Shown here one piece after another: positions 1 to 7,977 of a stretch of 64,000 nucleotides of DNA. This DNA is from Paenibacillus_G filicis. Lineage in GTDB: Bacteria; Bacillota; Bacilli; Paenibacillales; NBRC-103111. The position numbers were made by a program, and so were the translations under genes. The notes under the pieces were generated by a model. It did no database searches. It was not told the DNA's origin and worked only from the letters and a program-made list of their open reading frames with translations. Within the stretch, counting starts at the first letter, position 1. The number at the start of each line of letters is the position of its first letter. Location: positions 1 to 64,000 of the forward strand of contig NZ_JBBPCC010000012.1 of NCBI RefSeq assembly GCF_038070315.1, written 5' to 3'.

Positions 1-90
1 GAATTTATTCATTTTTATAACCACAACAGAGCACAACGAAAATTAAACAAGCTGACGCCGGTTGAATACCGACGCCAGCTTGCAGCCTAG
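1..90 (+). CDS. IS3-family transposase OrfB, C-terminal fragment
   Basis: Reading frame 1 from the first base is open to a TAG at 88-90. It contains FYNHNRAQRKLNKLTPVEYR, the hallmark end of the IS3/IS150 OrfB integrase (the 'TPVEYR' tail that follows the DDE catalytic core). Only about 29 residues are visible, so the catalytic residues are outside the window and activity cannot be assessed. The protein would be the DDE recombinase that moves the element. The next gene downstream converges on it, so the element sits between the DEAD-box helicase gene and unseen sequence. Confidence 0.75.
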   Translation, partial: EFIHFYNHNRAQRKLNKLTPVEYRRQLAA

Positions 91-126
91 GGCTTTTTTC
101 AATGTCCATTAGATGGGGTCTTGACC
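1..126 (+). mobile_element. IS3-family insertion sequence, right end (truncated by window edge)
   Basis: The first 90 bases encode the C-terminus of an IS3 OrfB transposase (separate entry). They are followed by a short AT-rich tail and then GGGGTCTTGACCA at about 114-126, which has the look of an IS3/IS150-type terminal inverted repeat read outward. The left end and the rest of the element lie outside the window, so completeness and target duplication cannot be judged. The exact right boundary is an inference from the position of that motif. Confidence 0.6.
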
Positions 127-171
127 AACTCGCCCTGAGTGAAAGTCGGAGGCTTTATTCATTGGTTCTGC

Positions 172-1512
172 TTAGGACTTACCTCTGACCTGGGTGCGAC
201 CCGCCATCGCTGGCCGGGGCGCGCTGCCCGACTTACCCGCCGGACTGCCTGGTCTCGGCTTGCTGTCCCGTCCCGGGGCCGCTTGCCTTGGCTTGTTCCG
301 GCCCGGATTCCCGGTGCGCGGCTGCACAGGTTGACGGCCTTGGGCGGCCGCAGGCTCCGGCGGCTTGGTCGTGATCAACATCGGGTAAGGATGGTCGGTC
401 ACGACAGGGATCGTCTTTCCGATCACCCTCTCGATATCCTTCAGATACGGCTTCTCTTCGATGTCGCAGAAGGAAATCGCTGTACCGCTGAGCCCTGCCC
501 GTCCGGTACGTCCGATCCGGTGGACGTAGGTCTCCGGGATGTTGGGCAGGTTGAAGTTGATAACATGAGACAACTCGTCGATGTCGATGCCTCTAGCCGC
601 AATATCGGTCGCGACCAGTACCCGTGTTGTTCCGTTTTTAAAGTTGGTGAGTGCGGACTGCCTGGCATTCTGCGACTTGTTGCCATGAATGGCCTGTGCG
701 CTGATCCCCGCTCTCGTCAGATCGCGGACGACGCGGTCTGCGCCATGCTTGGTACGGGTAAACACCAGTACCGAGGCAATGGACTTGTCCTCCAGCAGAT
801 GGACCAGCTGCTTCTGCTTGTTTTCCTTATCCACAAAATAAACCGATTGCGTGATCTTATCGACGGTGGAAGACACCGGGGTGATTTCTACCTTGACCGG
901 ATTCACCAGGATGGTTTTGACCATCTGCGCAATTTCCGGCGGCATCGTCGCGGAGAACAGCAGGGTTTGTTTTTTGCTTGGAATCTTGGCCACTATTTTC
1001 TTGACGTCATGGATGAAGCCCATATCCAGCATCCGGTCCGCCTCGTCCAACACGAAAATCTCGAGATGCCGTAAATCTACAAAGCCCTGATTCATCAGAT
1101 CGATGAGCCGGCCCGGTGTAGCCACCAGGATGTCTACGCCCTGCTGAAGCTGGACCTCCTGCGGCTTCTGGGAGACGCCTCCGAAGATGACGCTGCTCCG
1201 CAACGAGGTGTAGCGACCGTAGGCCTTCAGATTATCCTGGATCTGTATCGCGAGCTCACGCGTCGGCGTCAGAATCAGAGAGCGAATCTGGCGTTTACCC
1301 GGCTTCCCGCTCTGTCCCTTGCTTAGCAATTGTAGAATCGGCACGGAAAATGCTGCTGTCTTCCCGGTTCCCGTCTGGGCACAGCCCAGCAAATCCCGGC
1401 CTTCCAGCACGGGAGGAATCGCTTGTTCTTGAATAGGCGTAGGTGCTGTATAGTTTTCCTGCTCCAGCGCTTTTAAAATCGGTGGTATGATGTTTAGTTC
1501 CTTGAATGTCAT
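172..1512 (-). CDS. DEAD-box ATP-dependent RNA helicase (RhlE/CshE-like)
   Basis: A cytoplasmic ATP-dependent RNA helicase that would unwind RNA duplexes in ribosome assembly or RNA turnover. All core motifs are visible in the 446 residues: Q motif near residues 3-28, Walker A AQTGTGKT at 45-52, PTRELA at 83-88, TPGR near 132, DEAD at 156-159, SAT at 187-189, ARGID near 306 and HRIGRTGR at 331-338. After about residue 385 the protein ends in a basic, Pro/Gly/Arg-rich tail typical of RhlE/CshE-type helicases that use it for RNA binding. The ATG is preceded by AAGGAG at a 5-base spacing. The gene is monocistronic, with its own candidate promoter upstream, and converges with the IS3 end. The exact paralogue cannot be assigned from sequence alone. 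Confidence 0.92.
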   Translation of the reverse strand: MTFKELNIIPPILKALEQENYTAPTPIQEQAIPPVLEGRDLLGCAQTGTGKTAAFSVPILQLLSKGQSGKPGKRQIRSLILTPTRELAIQIQDNLKAYGRYTSLRSSVIFGGVSQKPQEVQLQQGVDILVATPGRLIDLMNQGFVDLRHLEIFVLDEADRMLDMGFIHDVKKIVAKIPSKKQTLLFSATMPPEIAQMVKTILVNPVKVEITPVSSTVDKITQSVYFVDKENKQKQLVHLLEDKSIASVLVFTRTKHGADRVVRDLTRAGISAQAIHGNKSQNARQSALTNFKNGTTRVLVATDIAARGIDIDELSHVINFNLPNIPETYVHRIGRTGRAGLSGTAISFCDIEEKPYLKDIERVIGKTIPVVTDHPYPMLITTKPPEPAAAQGRQPVQPRTGNPGRNKPRQAAPGRDSKPRPGSPAGKSGSAPRPAMAGRTQVRGKS

Positions 1513-1580
1513 GTGGTCTCCTTATTCGTCCCATTCCGACCTCATCTGCTGCCGGAAGCCGCGTGAAGTCGCTTCCTCCT

Positions 1581-1610
1581 ATGATATACGAAACCCTCGA
1601 AGAAGTACAA
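1581..1610 (-). promoter_or_regulatory. Candidate sigma-A promoter of the DEAD-box helicase gene
   Basis: Read on the minus strand, TTGTAC (1605-1610) and TATCAT (1581-1586) are separated by 18 bases, a near-consensus sigma-A layout. It would give a leader of roughly 60 bases before the helicase ATG. Cold-inducible helicase genes often have much longer leaders; this one does not. Confidence 0.5.
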
Positions 1611-1683
1611 AGAAAACTGAAAAACGATCAGCCTGTAAGATAGGAAGGCCGTTCATCCGTCCTTTCCCCCATGCCGGCACAGC

Positions 1684-1725
1684 CGAAAACCGTAAGGCCT
1701 GTATGCTGCGGCTTTACGGTTTTCG
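1684..1725 (-). terminator. Intrinsic terminator after the glycosyltransferase gene
   Basis: A perfect 12-bp stem (CGAAAACCGTAA at 1684-1695 against TTACGGTTTTCG at 1714-1725) lies just past the stop of the glycosyltransferase gene. The A-tract and U-tract are built into the stem, so it could act in both directions, but only minus-strand genes flank it. Confidence 0.7.
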
Positions 1726-1758
1726 ATTGCGGAGAACTTCCCCGTCTCTATATCAGCC

Positions 1759-3000
1759 TCACCGTGAAACAGCGCTTTTCCGCCGTTTAGCAATCGCACT
1801 TTCATACACGTCCATCAGTTGATCCATCATCCGGTCCATGGACCAGTGAGTCATCGCCCACCGTTGGGCCTGAATGCCAAGCAGCTTGCGGAAAGCATCA
1901 TTGCCCAGCAGCTCGGACAAGGCGGCATAGAGCGCGTGCGTATCCCCCACAGGAGTCAGCAGCCCGTTCCCTCGGTGCTTGGTCATCTCCGGCAAACCTC
2001 CGGCATCTGTCGTGACGATGGCTTTTCCGGCAACCTGGGCCTCAATGAGCGCTAACGGCTGGTTATCGATCATGCTGGGCAGTACGAAGATATCGGCCTG
2101 CCCTAATAATGCAGGCACATCATCTCTACTGCCCAAAAATAACACGTCGTTCCCCAGTCCCAGTGCGTTAGCCTGCTGCTGGAGTCTTGTCTCTTGATCC
2201 CCTTCTCCTACAAGCCAGCATACCCAATCCTTACGCTCTTGCTTCAGCAATCTGAGCGCATCCAGTAACATGTGAACACCCTTAATCTCCACCAGCCGTC
2301 CGGTAAATATAATCACTTTTTTTCCATAAGGCCGGTGCATGGAGGAAGGCCGCTTCATCTGTCGCCGGAAGCCCTCCATATCGTAGCCATATTGAAAGAC
2401 CCGCATACTACGGGGAGAAACCTGGAACTCTCCGCTCAGAATCCGCTCCATCCACCGGTTGGCGAGCACGGTATATTCGGCGGAAGCTGCAGAAGTCCGC
2501 TCCATTCTGTTAAAGTACGCCTGAGCGAGGTGAGCGTTATGGGCAAGAGGACCATCCTCGGCTAGCGTCCGTTTGATCTCGTGGGCTACGCATCCGTGCA
2601 GCGTGGCAACCAGAGCGATTCCTCGCGGTCTGATCCGGTTGATGCTGACCGTCGAGATGACATCCTGGGTATGGACAAGATCGTAGGCTTGCAAGTCCAG
2701 TGATCTGACAGCCAGCTCAAAGGCATATCTTCGGAACTCCGTATATTCGATGAGCGGATTGGCATAAATAGCCGGATACATGGACCTGCTCAGCTTTTCT
2801 CGAAGCAGCGGAAACAGCTTCTCCGTTTCAATCCGAATTCCTTTATTCACCAGATGCACGTAGCTCCCGGGTATGTCGCCGTAACCGAGTAGATCCACCT
2901 CATGCCCCAGCTCTTCAAGCTTTGATTTCTTCTGGATCATATACGGCCAAACACCACCCAAATGCGGAACATGCCAATACGTAGCCAGTAGTATCTTCAC
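1759..3000 (-). CDS. Glycosyltransferase family 4 (GT-B fold)
   Basis: A cytoplasmic retaining glycosyltransferase of 413 residues, expected to transfer a sugar from a nucleotide-sugar donor. The N-terminal half begins with a typical GT4 acceptor-domain start (MKILLATYWHVPHLGGVWPY). The C-terminal half holds the donor-binding Rossmann domain, with IIFTGRLVEIKGVHMLLDAL near residue 230 and VLPSMIDNQPLALIEAQVAG near 310. In the usual E-x7-E signature the first glutamate appears to be aspartate here (PSMID). Start is GTG with AAGGGG upstream. It lies 18 bases after the DUF1796 gene, so the two are probably one transcript. Donor and acceptor cannot be predicted; cell-wall polysaccharide or a secondary glycoside are both possible. 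Confidence 0.85.
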   Translation of the reverse strand: MKILLATYWHVPHLGGVWPYMIQKKSKLEELGHEVDLLGYGDIPGSYVHLVNKGIRIETEKLFPLLREKLSRSMYPAIYANPLIEYTEFRRYAFELAVRSLDLQAYDLVHTQDVISTVSINRIRPRGIALVATLHGCVAHEIKRTLAEDGPLAHNAHLAQAYFNRMERTSAASAEYTVLANRWMERILSGEFQVSPRSMRVFQYGYDMEGFRRQMKRPSSMHRPYGKKVIIFTGRLVEIKGVHMLLDALRLLKQERKDWVCWLVGEGDQETRLQQQANALGLGNDVLFLGSRDDVPALLGQADIFVLPSMIDNQPLALIEAQVAGKAIVTTDAGGLPEMTKHRGNGLLTPVGDTHALYAALSELLGNDAFRKLLGIQAQRWAMTHWSMDRMMDQLMDVYESAIAKRRKSAVSR

Positions 3001-3018
3001 AAGCCCAACCCCTTCTGC

Positions 3019-3681
3019 TTATTCTGCAACCACGTAATGATCAACGGATGTTTCCTCGTACACGATACCCTGGAGCAGCGCAGTCCACCAGAAGTCATTC
3101 TGACTCCATTTATCTCCCTCTTCCCCCTTCGGCAGTTGGACGGCACATACTCGGGCCAGAGGCCAGTGCTGCTCTACCAGCTCCCGTACATCCGCATGGT
3201 TAACGACCAGCACGCGGAAATCATGCTTCACCAGCTCTGACAGCACGCTCTCTAGCTCCTCCGCATCCTCCAGCGTGGCTTCCGTCCTTACAAACAGAAT
3301 CCGCATGCAGGATTGCATATGGTCAAGAAAGCGACCAATGCGCCGGTTGTATTTCTCCATAACGGCCGGGTATCCTCCGAGATACGTTAACGAATTGGGC
3401 CCGATATGAAAGTCGTGATTGGACACGATGTGATTGTAATCATCCGATACGCAGATGCATTCGTCCGCGTAACCGACTACCCGCAGATGCCGCGGTCTCA
3501 TAAAATCGGCAAACCGGTTGGCCAGCAGCCGGTTTACCTTCGAGAGCTCAAGAGACGCTACCCAGTCAAAAACCCCTGAATAAGGTCGCAGGTTGTTCTT
3601 TTCCAATTGAATGGATGTAAGACAAAGATTTCCCAAGCTGTAAATCCCGTCGTAGGTTCCCTGAAGTTCTTGAAGATTCAT
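3019..3681 (-). CDS. DUF1796 family putative papain-like cysteine peptidase
   Basis: The protein of about 220 residues shows the pattern of the DUF1796 family (predicted papain-like fold): YSLGNLCLTSIQL near the N-terminus with the candidate nucleophile cysteine, then SGVFDWVAS, a middle KYNRRIGRFLDHM-like segment and RILFVRTEA. No signal peptide is present. I place the start at the second methionine because GGGAGGG is 7 bases before that ATG. It is the first gene of a two-gene unit with the GT4 gene, and such peptidase-like proteins are commonly found beside glycosyltransferases in Paenibacillus. Function is unknown; protease activity is an inference from fold assignment only. Confidence 0.7.
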   Translation of the reverse strand: MNLQELQGTYDGIYSLGNLCLTSIQLEKNNLRPYSGVFDWVASLELSKVNRLLANRFADFMRPRHLRVVGYADECICVSDDYNHIVSNHDFHIGPNSLTYLGGYPAVMEKYNRRIGRFLDHMQSCMRILFVRTEATLEDAEELESVLSELVKHDFRVLVVNHADVRELVEQHWPLARVCAVQLPKGEEGDKWSQNDFWWTALLQGIVYEETSVDHYVVAE

Positions 3682-3788
3682 CAAGTAGCCCTCCCATGCA
3701 TATGATCAAATTCTCCTGAAACATCATATGTTGAGAGGTTGAGCTTGGTATAGGACAAGAGCCTTACCCGTCATACGCATTTATCAAC

Positions 3789-4560
3789 TTAACGCAATTC
3801 ACCTAGTTCAGAATCTTCTATTCTTTCATACTCTGATAACAGGATCAACTTGAAGAAGAAGGGGTTGAGATGGAAGCGTTGGTCATAGTTGGCGGGCATC
3901 ATTATCGTCCATGTAAGCAGGCAACTCACCGTCTCCTGTCTCGGCCTGCGGACGGATCGCACCGATATCAGCTGTAACGTGATAGTAGACCGCCGCTTCG
4001 GCAAAGAGATCCAGCGCGCACTGATGCATCCGGCGAAATAACGAAGGCGCGGCCTTAGCTACGACGAATACAGCCTCCAGCCAGTTCGTATCTGCTGTTT
4101 TCACATGGAAGCGGCCCATTGGTGTATCGCCCGATCAGCGGGTATACACTGAACTTGTCGCTGCCAAAGTGTATGCTCAGCTTGTAGCCGAAGTGGTCGG
4201 CGATCGCGGCATGGCACTGAAGCTCCCGCTGAGACATATGTACCAGATAGCGCTCCTCGTAGCCCTAACGGGTCGCAGCGGCAATCTGCGCATAGCGTTC
4301 CTCAAGCTCTGAGGACGCCATCCCCGCCACCGTATTGTCGAGCTTCTCCGAGCAGTCCAGCTTCAGCATCGTAAAGCCGAGGCACAGCGCATACTCAATA
4401 TCCTCTTCATGCTTCAGATGGTTGCCGTCTGCGCCGTAACCGTCCCGGTAGCCCTCCTGGAAAACGGCATAGCAAGCCGCGTCCATCCTCCGGCCAGTCA
4501 ACGTAGCTCCCGAATGCTCTGCTGCGCAAGAATGGGACGTATCTCCTTACCCTGCATCGT
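3789..4560 (-). pseudogene. Decayed tagaturonate epimerase-like gene (uxaE family)
   Basis: Broken pieces read, in order on the minus strand, EIRPILAQQSIREL, MDAACYAVFQEGYRDGYGAD, GYEERYLVHMSQREL, YKLSIHFGSDKFSVYPLIGR, then GRFHVKTADTNWLEAV, YYHVTADIGAI and DDNDARQ. These match the general pattern of the UxaE tagaturonate epimerase family, which interconverts tagaturonate and fructuronate in hexuronate breakdown. Lesions seen: a frameshift near 4500, an in-frame TAG at about 4265, a frameshift near 4118 and a stop near 3883. The first part of the gene is missing. No hexuronate genes are nearby. It is a dead gene; the family assignment rests on motif memory. Confidence 0.65.
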
Positions 4561-4636
4561 ACGGATATGGCTTTTTTTTAATTTTATTGTCACTTTTGCC
4601 TTCTCCTGCATATACATATTTTGTTGGACTATTTTG

Positions 4637-4834
4637 ATGAGGGAGCTGCTTGAAGACATGGCAACGAAGCAATTGGAAGTGCGCGGCGAGAAAGAATATG
4701 CCATCCAGGTACTGGATGAGATGGGCTTGAACCAGATTGCGAACTGGTTGAGCATCCTGCCTGAAGACCGTTGGCAGCAGTTGTTCGTCGCCCAATGGCC
4801 CACCTTGGCCAAAAAATGCGGAATTCGCGACTAA
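4637..4834 (+). CDS. Small hypothetical ORF (65 aa), possibly a gene remnant
   Basis: An open frame from ATG 4637 to TAA 4834 encodes MRELLEDMATKQLEVRGEKE... ending in KKCGIRD. It is hydrophilic, helical and without a signal peptide. There is no convincing ribosome binding site; the stretch upstream is AT-rich. It lies between the decayed epimerase gene and a bidirectional terminator, in a degenerate neighbourhood, so a surviving C-terminus of a lost gene is as likely as a real small protein. I do not recognise a family. Confidence 0.25.
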   Translation: MRELLEDMATKQLEVRGEKEYAIQVLDEMGLNQIANWLSILPEDRWQQLFVAQWPTLAKKCGIRD

Positions 4835-4940
4835 ACCTGTACATACATCAGGAACAGCGCCGCCTTAGCAAGTAACGCCAGCTCAAAGCATGGGCGGGGC
4901 TGTACCCCCGGGTACAAGCGTAAAGTCGGCCGCGAACAAC

Positions 4941-4987
4941 GAAAAGCCTTCGATATCCATGACAGACATGGATACGGAAGGCTTTTC
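4941..4987 (-). terminator. Terminator of the MerR-family regulator gene (bidirectional shape)
   Basis: GAAAAGCCTTC at 4941-4951 pairs perfectly with GAAGGCTTTTC at 4977-4987, with a further ATCCATG/CATGGAT inner helix. The stem-embedded T and A runs allow function in both directions. It lies 35 bases past the regulator stop codon. Confidence 0.8.
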
Positions 4988-5021
4988 TTGTAGGTAAGCC
5001 GGACTCGGCTATAACCGTTTC

Positions 5022-5762
5022 TTACGGCTTCTGCCGGTCTGCGAAGACAGACATCGCTTCCTTCATGAAGAGCGCGAGACCTGCTCCGAATTTATCGATA
5101 TTGGCTGTGAAGCGTTCATCCTCCACGTACATCTGACCGAGCGCCCGAAACGCCTCAGGCTTGTAGCTGCCCATCGTGTTCAAGTAGGTATACCACTCTC
5201 CAATGGCCGCTTGGGATTCCACCGATTCGGGCGGATTGTGGCGCAGATCGGCCAGCTGCCGGTAAATCGCGTTCATCGATTCTCCCCATGCCTCCTGCCC
5301 CTGAGTAGGCCTGGACGCCAATTTTCCCTTCCATTGATCCACAGCTTCGTCCCCCCAGCGTTGCCTGGCTTCTTCTTCATACGGATCGCTGCTGAAATCA
5401 AACCCTTTAAACTTCTCTTCCTGAGTCATTTCAATCTCTCCCTTGGCATGTTTTATTGTTTTCTCCACCGTTGCGATCATCTCATCCAGCCTGCTCCGCT
5501 TCTCCAGCAGCATCCGGCGGTGGAGTTCCAGCGCTTCCTGCCGGTCAAAGGCCGGACTGTCGATAATGTCCCTGATCTCTTTCAACGGGAAGCCAAGCTC
5601 GCGGTAAAAGAGGATTTGCTGCAGCATAGCCAGATTGTCCTCGGAGTACAGCCGATAACCGGCCTCTGTGGTCTCATCCGGGACCAGCAGCCCAATTTCA
5701 TCGTAATGATGCAGTGTACGGACACTGATCCCGACTAACTCCGAGACCTCCTTCACCTTCAT
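5022..5762 (-). CDS. MerR-family transcriptional activator with TipAS domain (Mta/TipA-like)
   Basis: A DNA-twisting regulator that activates promoters with overlong spacers, usually on binding a drug. Residues 1-70 form the MerR winged helix (MKVKEVSELVGISVRTLHHY, then AGYRLYSEDNLAMLQQI); a dimerising coiled coil follows at about 75-110. The C-terminal 130 residues match the TipAS antibiotic-recognition pattern (YEEEARQRWGDEAVDQW...). I choose the ATG at 5762 because AAGGAGGTG lies 9 bases ahead; a GTG four codons earlier overlaps that ribosome binding site. The gene's own promoter has a MerR-type operator, so autoregulation is likely. No multidrug pump is adjacent, so its other targets are unknown. 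Confidence 0.9.
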   Translation of the reverse strand: MKVKEVSELVGISVRTLHHYDEIGLLVPDETTEAGYRLYSEDNLAMLQQILFYRELGFPLKEIRDIIDSPAFDRQEALELHRRMLLEKRSRLDEMIATVEKTIKHAKGEIEMTQEEKFKGFDFSSDPYEEEARQRWGDEAVDQWKGKLASRPTQGQEAWGESMNAIYRQLADLRHNPPESVESQAAIGEWYTYLNTMGSYKPEAFRALGQMYVEDERFTANIDKFGAGLALFMKEAMSVFADRQKP

Positions 5763-5788
5763 CGCGGGTTCCACCTCCTTCGTCTTTT

Positions 5789-5819
5789 ATGTTAGTGCCT
5801 CACGCAACGTGAGAGTCAA
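5789..5819 (-). promoter_or_regulatory. MerR-type promoter: 19-bp spacer with palindromic operator
   Basis: On the minus strand TTGACT (5814-5819) and TAACAT (5789-5794) are separated by exactly 19 bases. Between them lies the perfect dyad CTCACG-TTG-CGTGAG (5799-5813). An overlong spacer with an internal dyad is the defining architecture of MerR-activated promoters, and it sits directly before the MerR/TipAS gene. Confidence 0.85.
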
Positions 5820-5886
5820 GGCCTCTCTATCTTATTTCGGCCATTGTTGCCTTTCCGGAATACCGAGGGCATGAATATACAGCAAA

Positions 5887-5927
5887 AGCCTGAGCACTCC
5901 CGCCGCTTTCGCGGGAAATGTCAGGCT
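5887..5927 (-). terminator. Intrinsic terminator of rpoD
   Basis: Minus-strand hairpin with outer helix AGCCTGA/TCAGGCT and inner CCCGC/GCGGG, followed by TTTTGC. It starts 25 bases after the rpoD stop codon. Confidence 0.75.
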
Positions 5928-5951
5928 CCATCCAAGCTTGCTTTGCTAGTT

Positions 5952-7070
5952 TTAATCGAGGAAATCCTTCAAACGCTTGCTTCGGCTCGGATGCCGCAGC
6001 TTCCGGAGCGCCTTGGCTTCGATCTGACGAATCCGCTCGCGGGTAACCCCGAACACCTTGCCGACTTCTTCCAGCGTTCTCGTGCGGCCGTCATCCAGTC
6101 CGAAACGAAGCCTCAGCACGTTCTCTTCCCTCTCCGTAAGCGTATCGAGCACATCCTCAAGCTGCTCCTTCAGCAGTTCAAAAGCGGCTGCATCCGCCGG
6201 AGCAGGCGCATCCGAATCCTCAATGAAATCACCCAGGTTGGAGTCATTTTCTTCGCCAATCGGCGTTTCCAGCGACACCGGCTCCTGCGCAATCTTCATA
6301 ATCTCGCGCACTTTCTCCACGCTGAGCTCCATCTCCTTGGCTACTTCTTCAGGAGTAGGCTCCCGTCCGATTTCCTGCAACAATTGTCTGGAGACACGGA
6401 TCAGCTTGTTGATTGTCTCCACCATATGTACAGGAATCCGGATCGTCCGGGCTTGATCGGCAATCGCGCGTGTAATCGCTTGACGAATCCACCAGGTAGC
6501 ATAGGTACTGAACTTGAAGCCCTTCGTATGGTCAAATTTCTCGACCGCCTTGATCAGCCCCATGTTGCCCTCTTGAATCAAATCCAGGAACAGCATGCCG
6601 CGGCCCACGTATCTGCGTGCAATACTGACAACCAGCCGCAAATTGGCCTCAGCCAATCTGCGCTTGGCAGCCTCGTCTCCAGCCTCGATACGCTGCGCCA
6701 GATTGATTTCTTCTTCTGTAGACAACAGCTGGACACGGCCGATCTCCTTCAGATACATCCGAACCGGATCATTCGTCTTCAGCCCTGGAGGAAGCGAAAG
6801 ATCGTCCTCAACCTGAAATTCTTCCGATGTCTGCTCACCGCGAGGGGATGAAAAATCATCATCCGATTCATCATTAATATCAATGCCCATCTCGGACAAT
6901 TGCTCGAAGAAATCGTTGATTTGATCAGGGTCTTGTTCGTATGGCGACAGCTTATCCATAATTTCTTTGTAGGTCAGAGAGGAGTTTTTCTTCCCCTGCT
7001 CTATAAGCTGCTCTTTGGCCTGCTCCAGCGTGATGTCCGTCTCCAGCTTAGTCTGTTGTTCGTTCTCCAT
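5952..7070 (-). CDS. rpoD: RNA polymerase primary sigma factor (sigma-A)
   Basis: The housekeeping sigma factor that directs RNA polymerase to -35/-10 promoters. The 372 residues have the short Firmicutes form with region 1.1 at 1-95, region 1.2 near DPVRMYLKEIGRVQLL, region 2 with NLRLVVSIARRYVGRGMLFL and GFKFSTYATWWIRQAITRAI (the -10 recognition helix), region 3 near GREPTPEEVAKEM, and region 4.2 helix-turn-helix TLEEVGKVFGVTRERIRQIE near the C-terminus. Start ATG with GGGGG 8 bases upstream. In Bacillus rpoD follows dnaG; here the upstream side is a gap with its own promoter, so either the dnaG-rpoD linkage is lost or rpoD is separately expressed. Confidence 0.98.
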   Translation of the reverse strand: MENEQQTKLETDITLEQAKEQLIEQGKKNSSLTYKEIMDKLSPYEQDPDQINDFFEQLSEMGIDINDESDDDFSSPRGEQTSEEFQVEDDLSLPPGLKTNDPVRMYLKEIGRVQLLSTEEEINLAQRIEAGDEAAKRRLAEANLRLVVSIARRYVGRGMLFLDLIQEGNMGLIKAVEKFDHTKGFKFSTYATWWIRQAITRAIADQARTIRIPVHMVETINKLIRVSRQLLQEIGREPTPEEVAKEMELSVEKVREIMKIAQEPVSLETPIGEENDSNLGDFIEDSDAPAPADAAAFELLKEQLEDVLDTLTEREENVLRLRFGLDDGRTRTLEEVGKVFGVTRERIRQIEAKALRKLRHPSRSKRLKDFLD

Positions 7071-7189
7071 CGATCTGCCCCCGTTTACAAGAGAATGGCC
7101 TGTTCAGCCGGTTGACTTTCATTTATGATTATGCTATGATCGAATCGTATACCTTTATTCATTCCATCTATATGCCTTTACTATCCGCC

Positions 7190-7218
7190 ATTATATCATG
7201 TTATTTCATGAAAAGCAA
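7190..7218 (-). promoter_or_regulatory. Sigma-A type promoter of rpoD
   Basis: Minus-strand TTGCTT (7213-7218) and TATAAT (7190-7195) separated by 17 bases; it would give a leader of about 110 bases before the rpoD ATG. The gap 7071-7381 otherwise holds only the plus-strand terminator described next. Confidence 0.7.
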
Positions 7219-7251
7219 CTTTGATTATTTCGCCCAATTCATGCCTACTCG

Positions 7252-7285
7252 AACCGGAATCCATCTCCACGGATTCCGGTTTTTT
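7252..7285 (+). terminator. Plus-strand intrinsic terminator without an obvious gene
   Basis: AACCGGAATCC (7252-7262) pairs perfectly with GGATTCCGGTT (7271-7281) and runs into TTTTTT. The U-tract is on the plus strand, but no plus-strand coding gene precedes it: rpoD is divergent. It could end a small RNA or be left from a lost gene, or shield rpoD from the plus-strand pseudogene side. Confidence 0.7.
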
Positions 7286-7381
7286 AATTGCAAATCCGGT
7301 CATTTTAATCGTCTCAAGCAACAAGCCATGGTATAGTTATACCTGACATGTACATATTAGGGGGGACGAGCTTGGGATTCG

Positions 7382-7940
7382 GAACGGCACGCGCGTGATT
7401 TTGGAACCTCCATCGTCGCAACCGAGACGGGCGATCTGGGCACGTTCGCGGAGCAAGAGCCTGAACGCTATGAAGAGTATGGCTGGAACGTCCTGAAGCA
7501 GACGGTTGAAGAGCTGGCAGAGGAAGCAGAGCGATGGGGCGTTCATATCGGACTCGAGCCGGTTTGCGTTTATACGCTTAACTCACCAGTTAACATGAAG
7601 CGGATGCTGGATGAAGTACCCTCCTCAAATCTGGGCGTCGTCTTCGAACCCTGCAATCTGATCGATCAGCATAATTTCGACCGTCGCGACGCTGTCGTGG
7701 ATGAACTCTTTGATCGGGTCGGGGACCGGATCGTACTAGCTCACCTGAAGGATATCTCTTACCCCACGGACGGGCCACCGGCTGCGGCACTTATAGGGCA
7801 GGGCCAGTTTGACATCGAGCGATTCTTCAGCAAGCTGCAAGCCGTTTGTGGACATTTCGCTGGAGAATGTCCAGGAGCAGGACTTCCCTGTAGCGCTTAT
7901 CCCAAACAAACGATACAACGAAGGACCTAACTGCGGGTGA
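7382..7940 (+). pseudogene. Sugar phosphate isomerase/epimerase (TIM barrel), 5'-truncated and frameshifted
   Basis: From 7382 the frame reads FGTSIVATETGDLGTF, then EELAEEAERWGVHIGLEPVC, NLGVVFEPCNLID and DRIVLAHLKDI, the later strands of the xylose-isomerase-like TIM barrel family with the metal-site E and H-x-K-D segments. The N-terminal third is missing; the sequence before 7382 has a GGGGGG ribosome-site-like run but no matching frame. Near 7845 a frameshift switches the true ending to PFVDISLENVQEQDFPVALI, closing at TGA 7938-7940. Two independent lesions make it non-functional. Members of this family usually act on inositol- or sugar-derived ketoses; the substrate of the ancestor is unknown. 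The orphan sugar-binding lipoprotein next door may be from the same lost catabolic cluster. Confidence 0.75.
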
Positions 7941-7959
7941 TTCCCGGGTCAGGTCCTTG
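7921..7959. terminator. Hairpin between convergent pseudogene and sugar-binding lipoprotein gene
   Basis: AAGGACCT pairs with AGGTCCTT, with an inner CGGG/CCCG helix, between two convergent coding regions. No strong U-tract on either strand, so it may be a weak bidirectional terminator. Confidence 0.55.
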
Positions 7960-7977
7960 ATATGCCTTAATGGTTAA

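Noticed and set aside
139..1074. Plus-strand frame of 311 codons opposite the DEAD-box helicase gene
   Set aside because: Arg-rich shadow of a clear helicase gene.
5844..6851. 335-codon plus-strand frame opposite rpoD
   Set aside because: Antisense to the highly conserved rpoD; no ribosome binding site and no similarity to any protein type.
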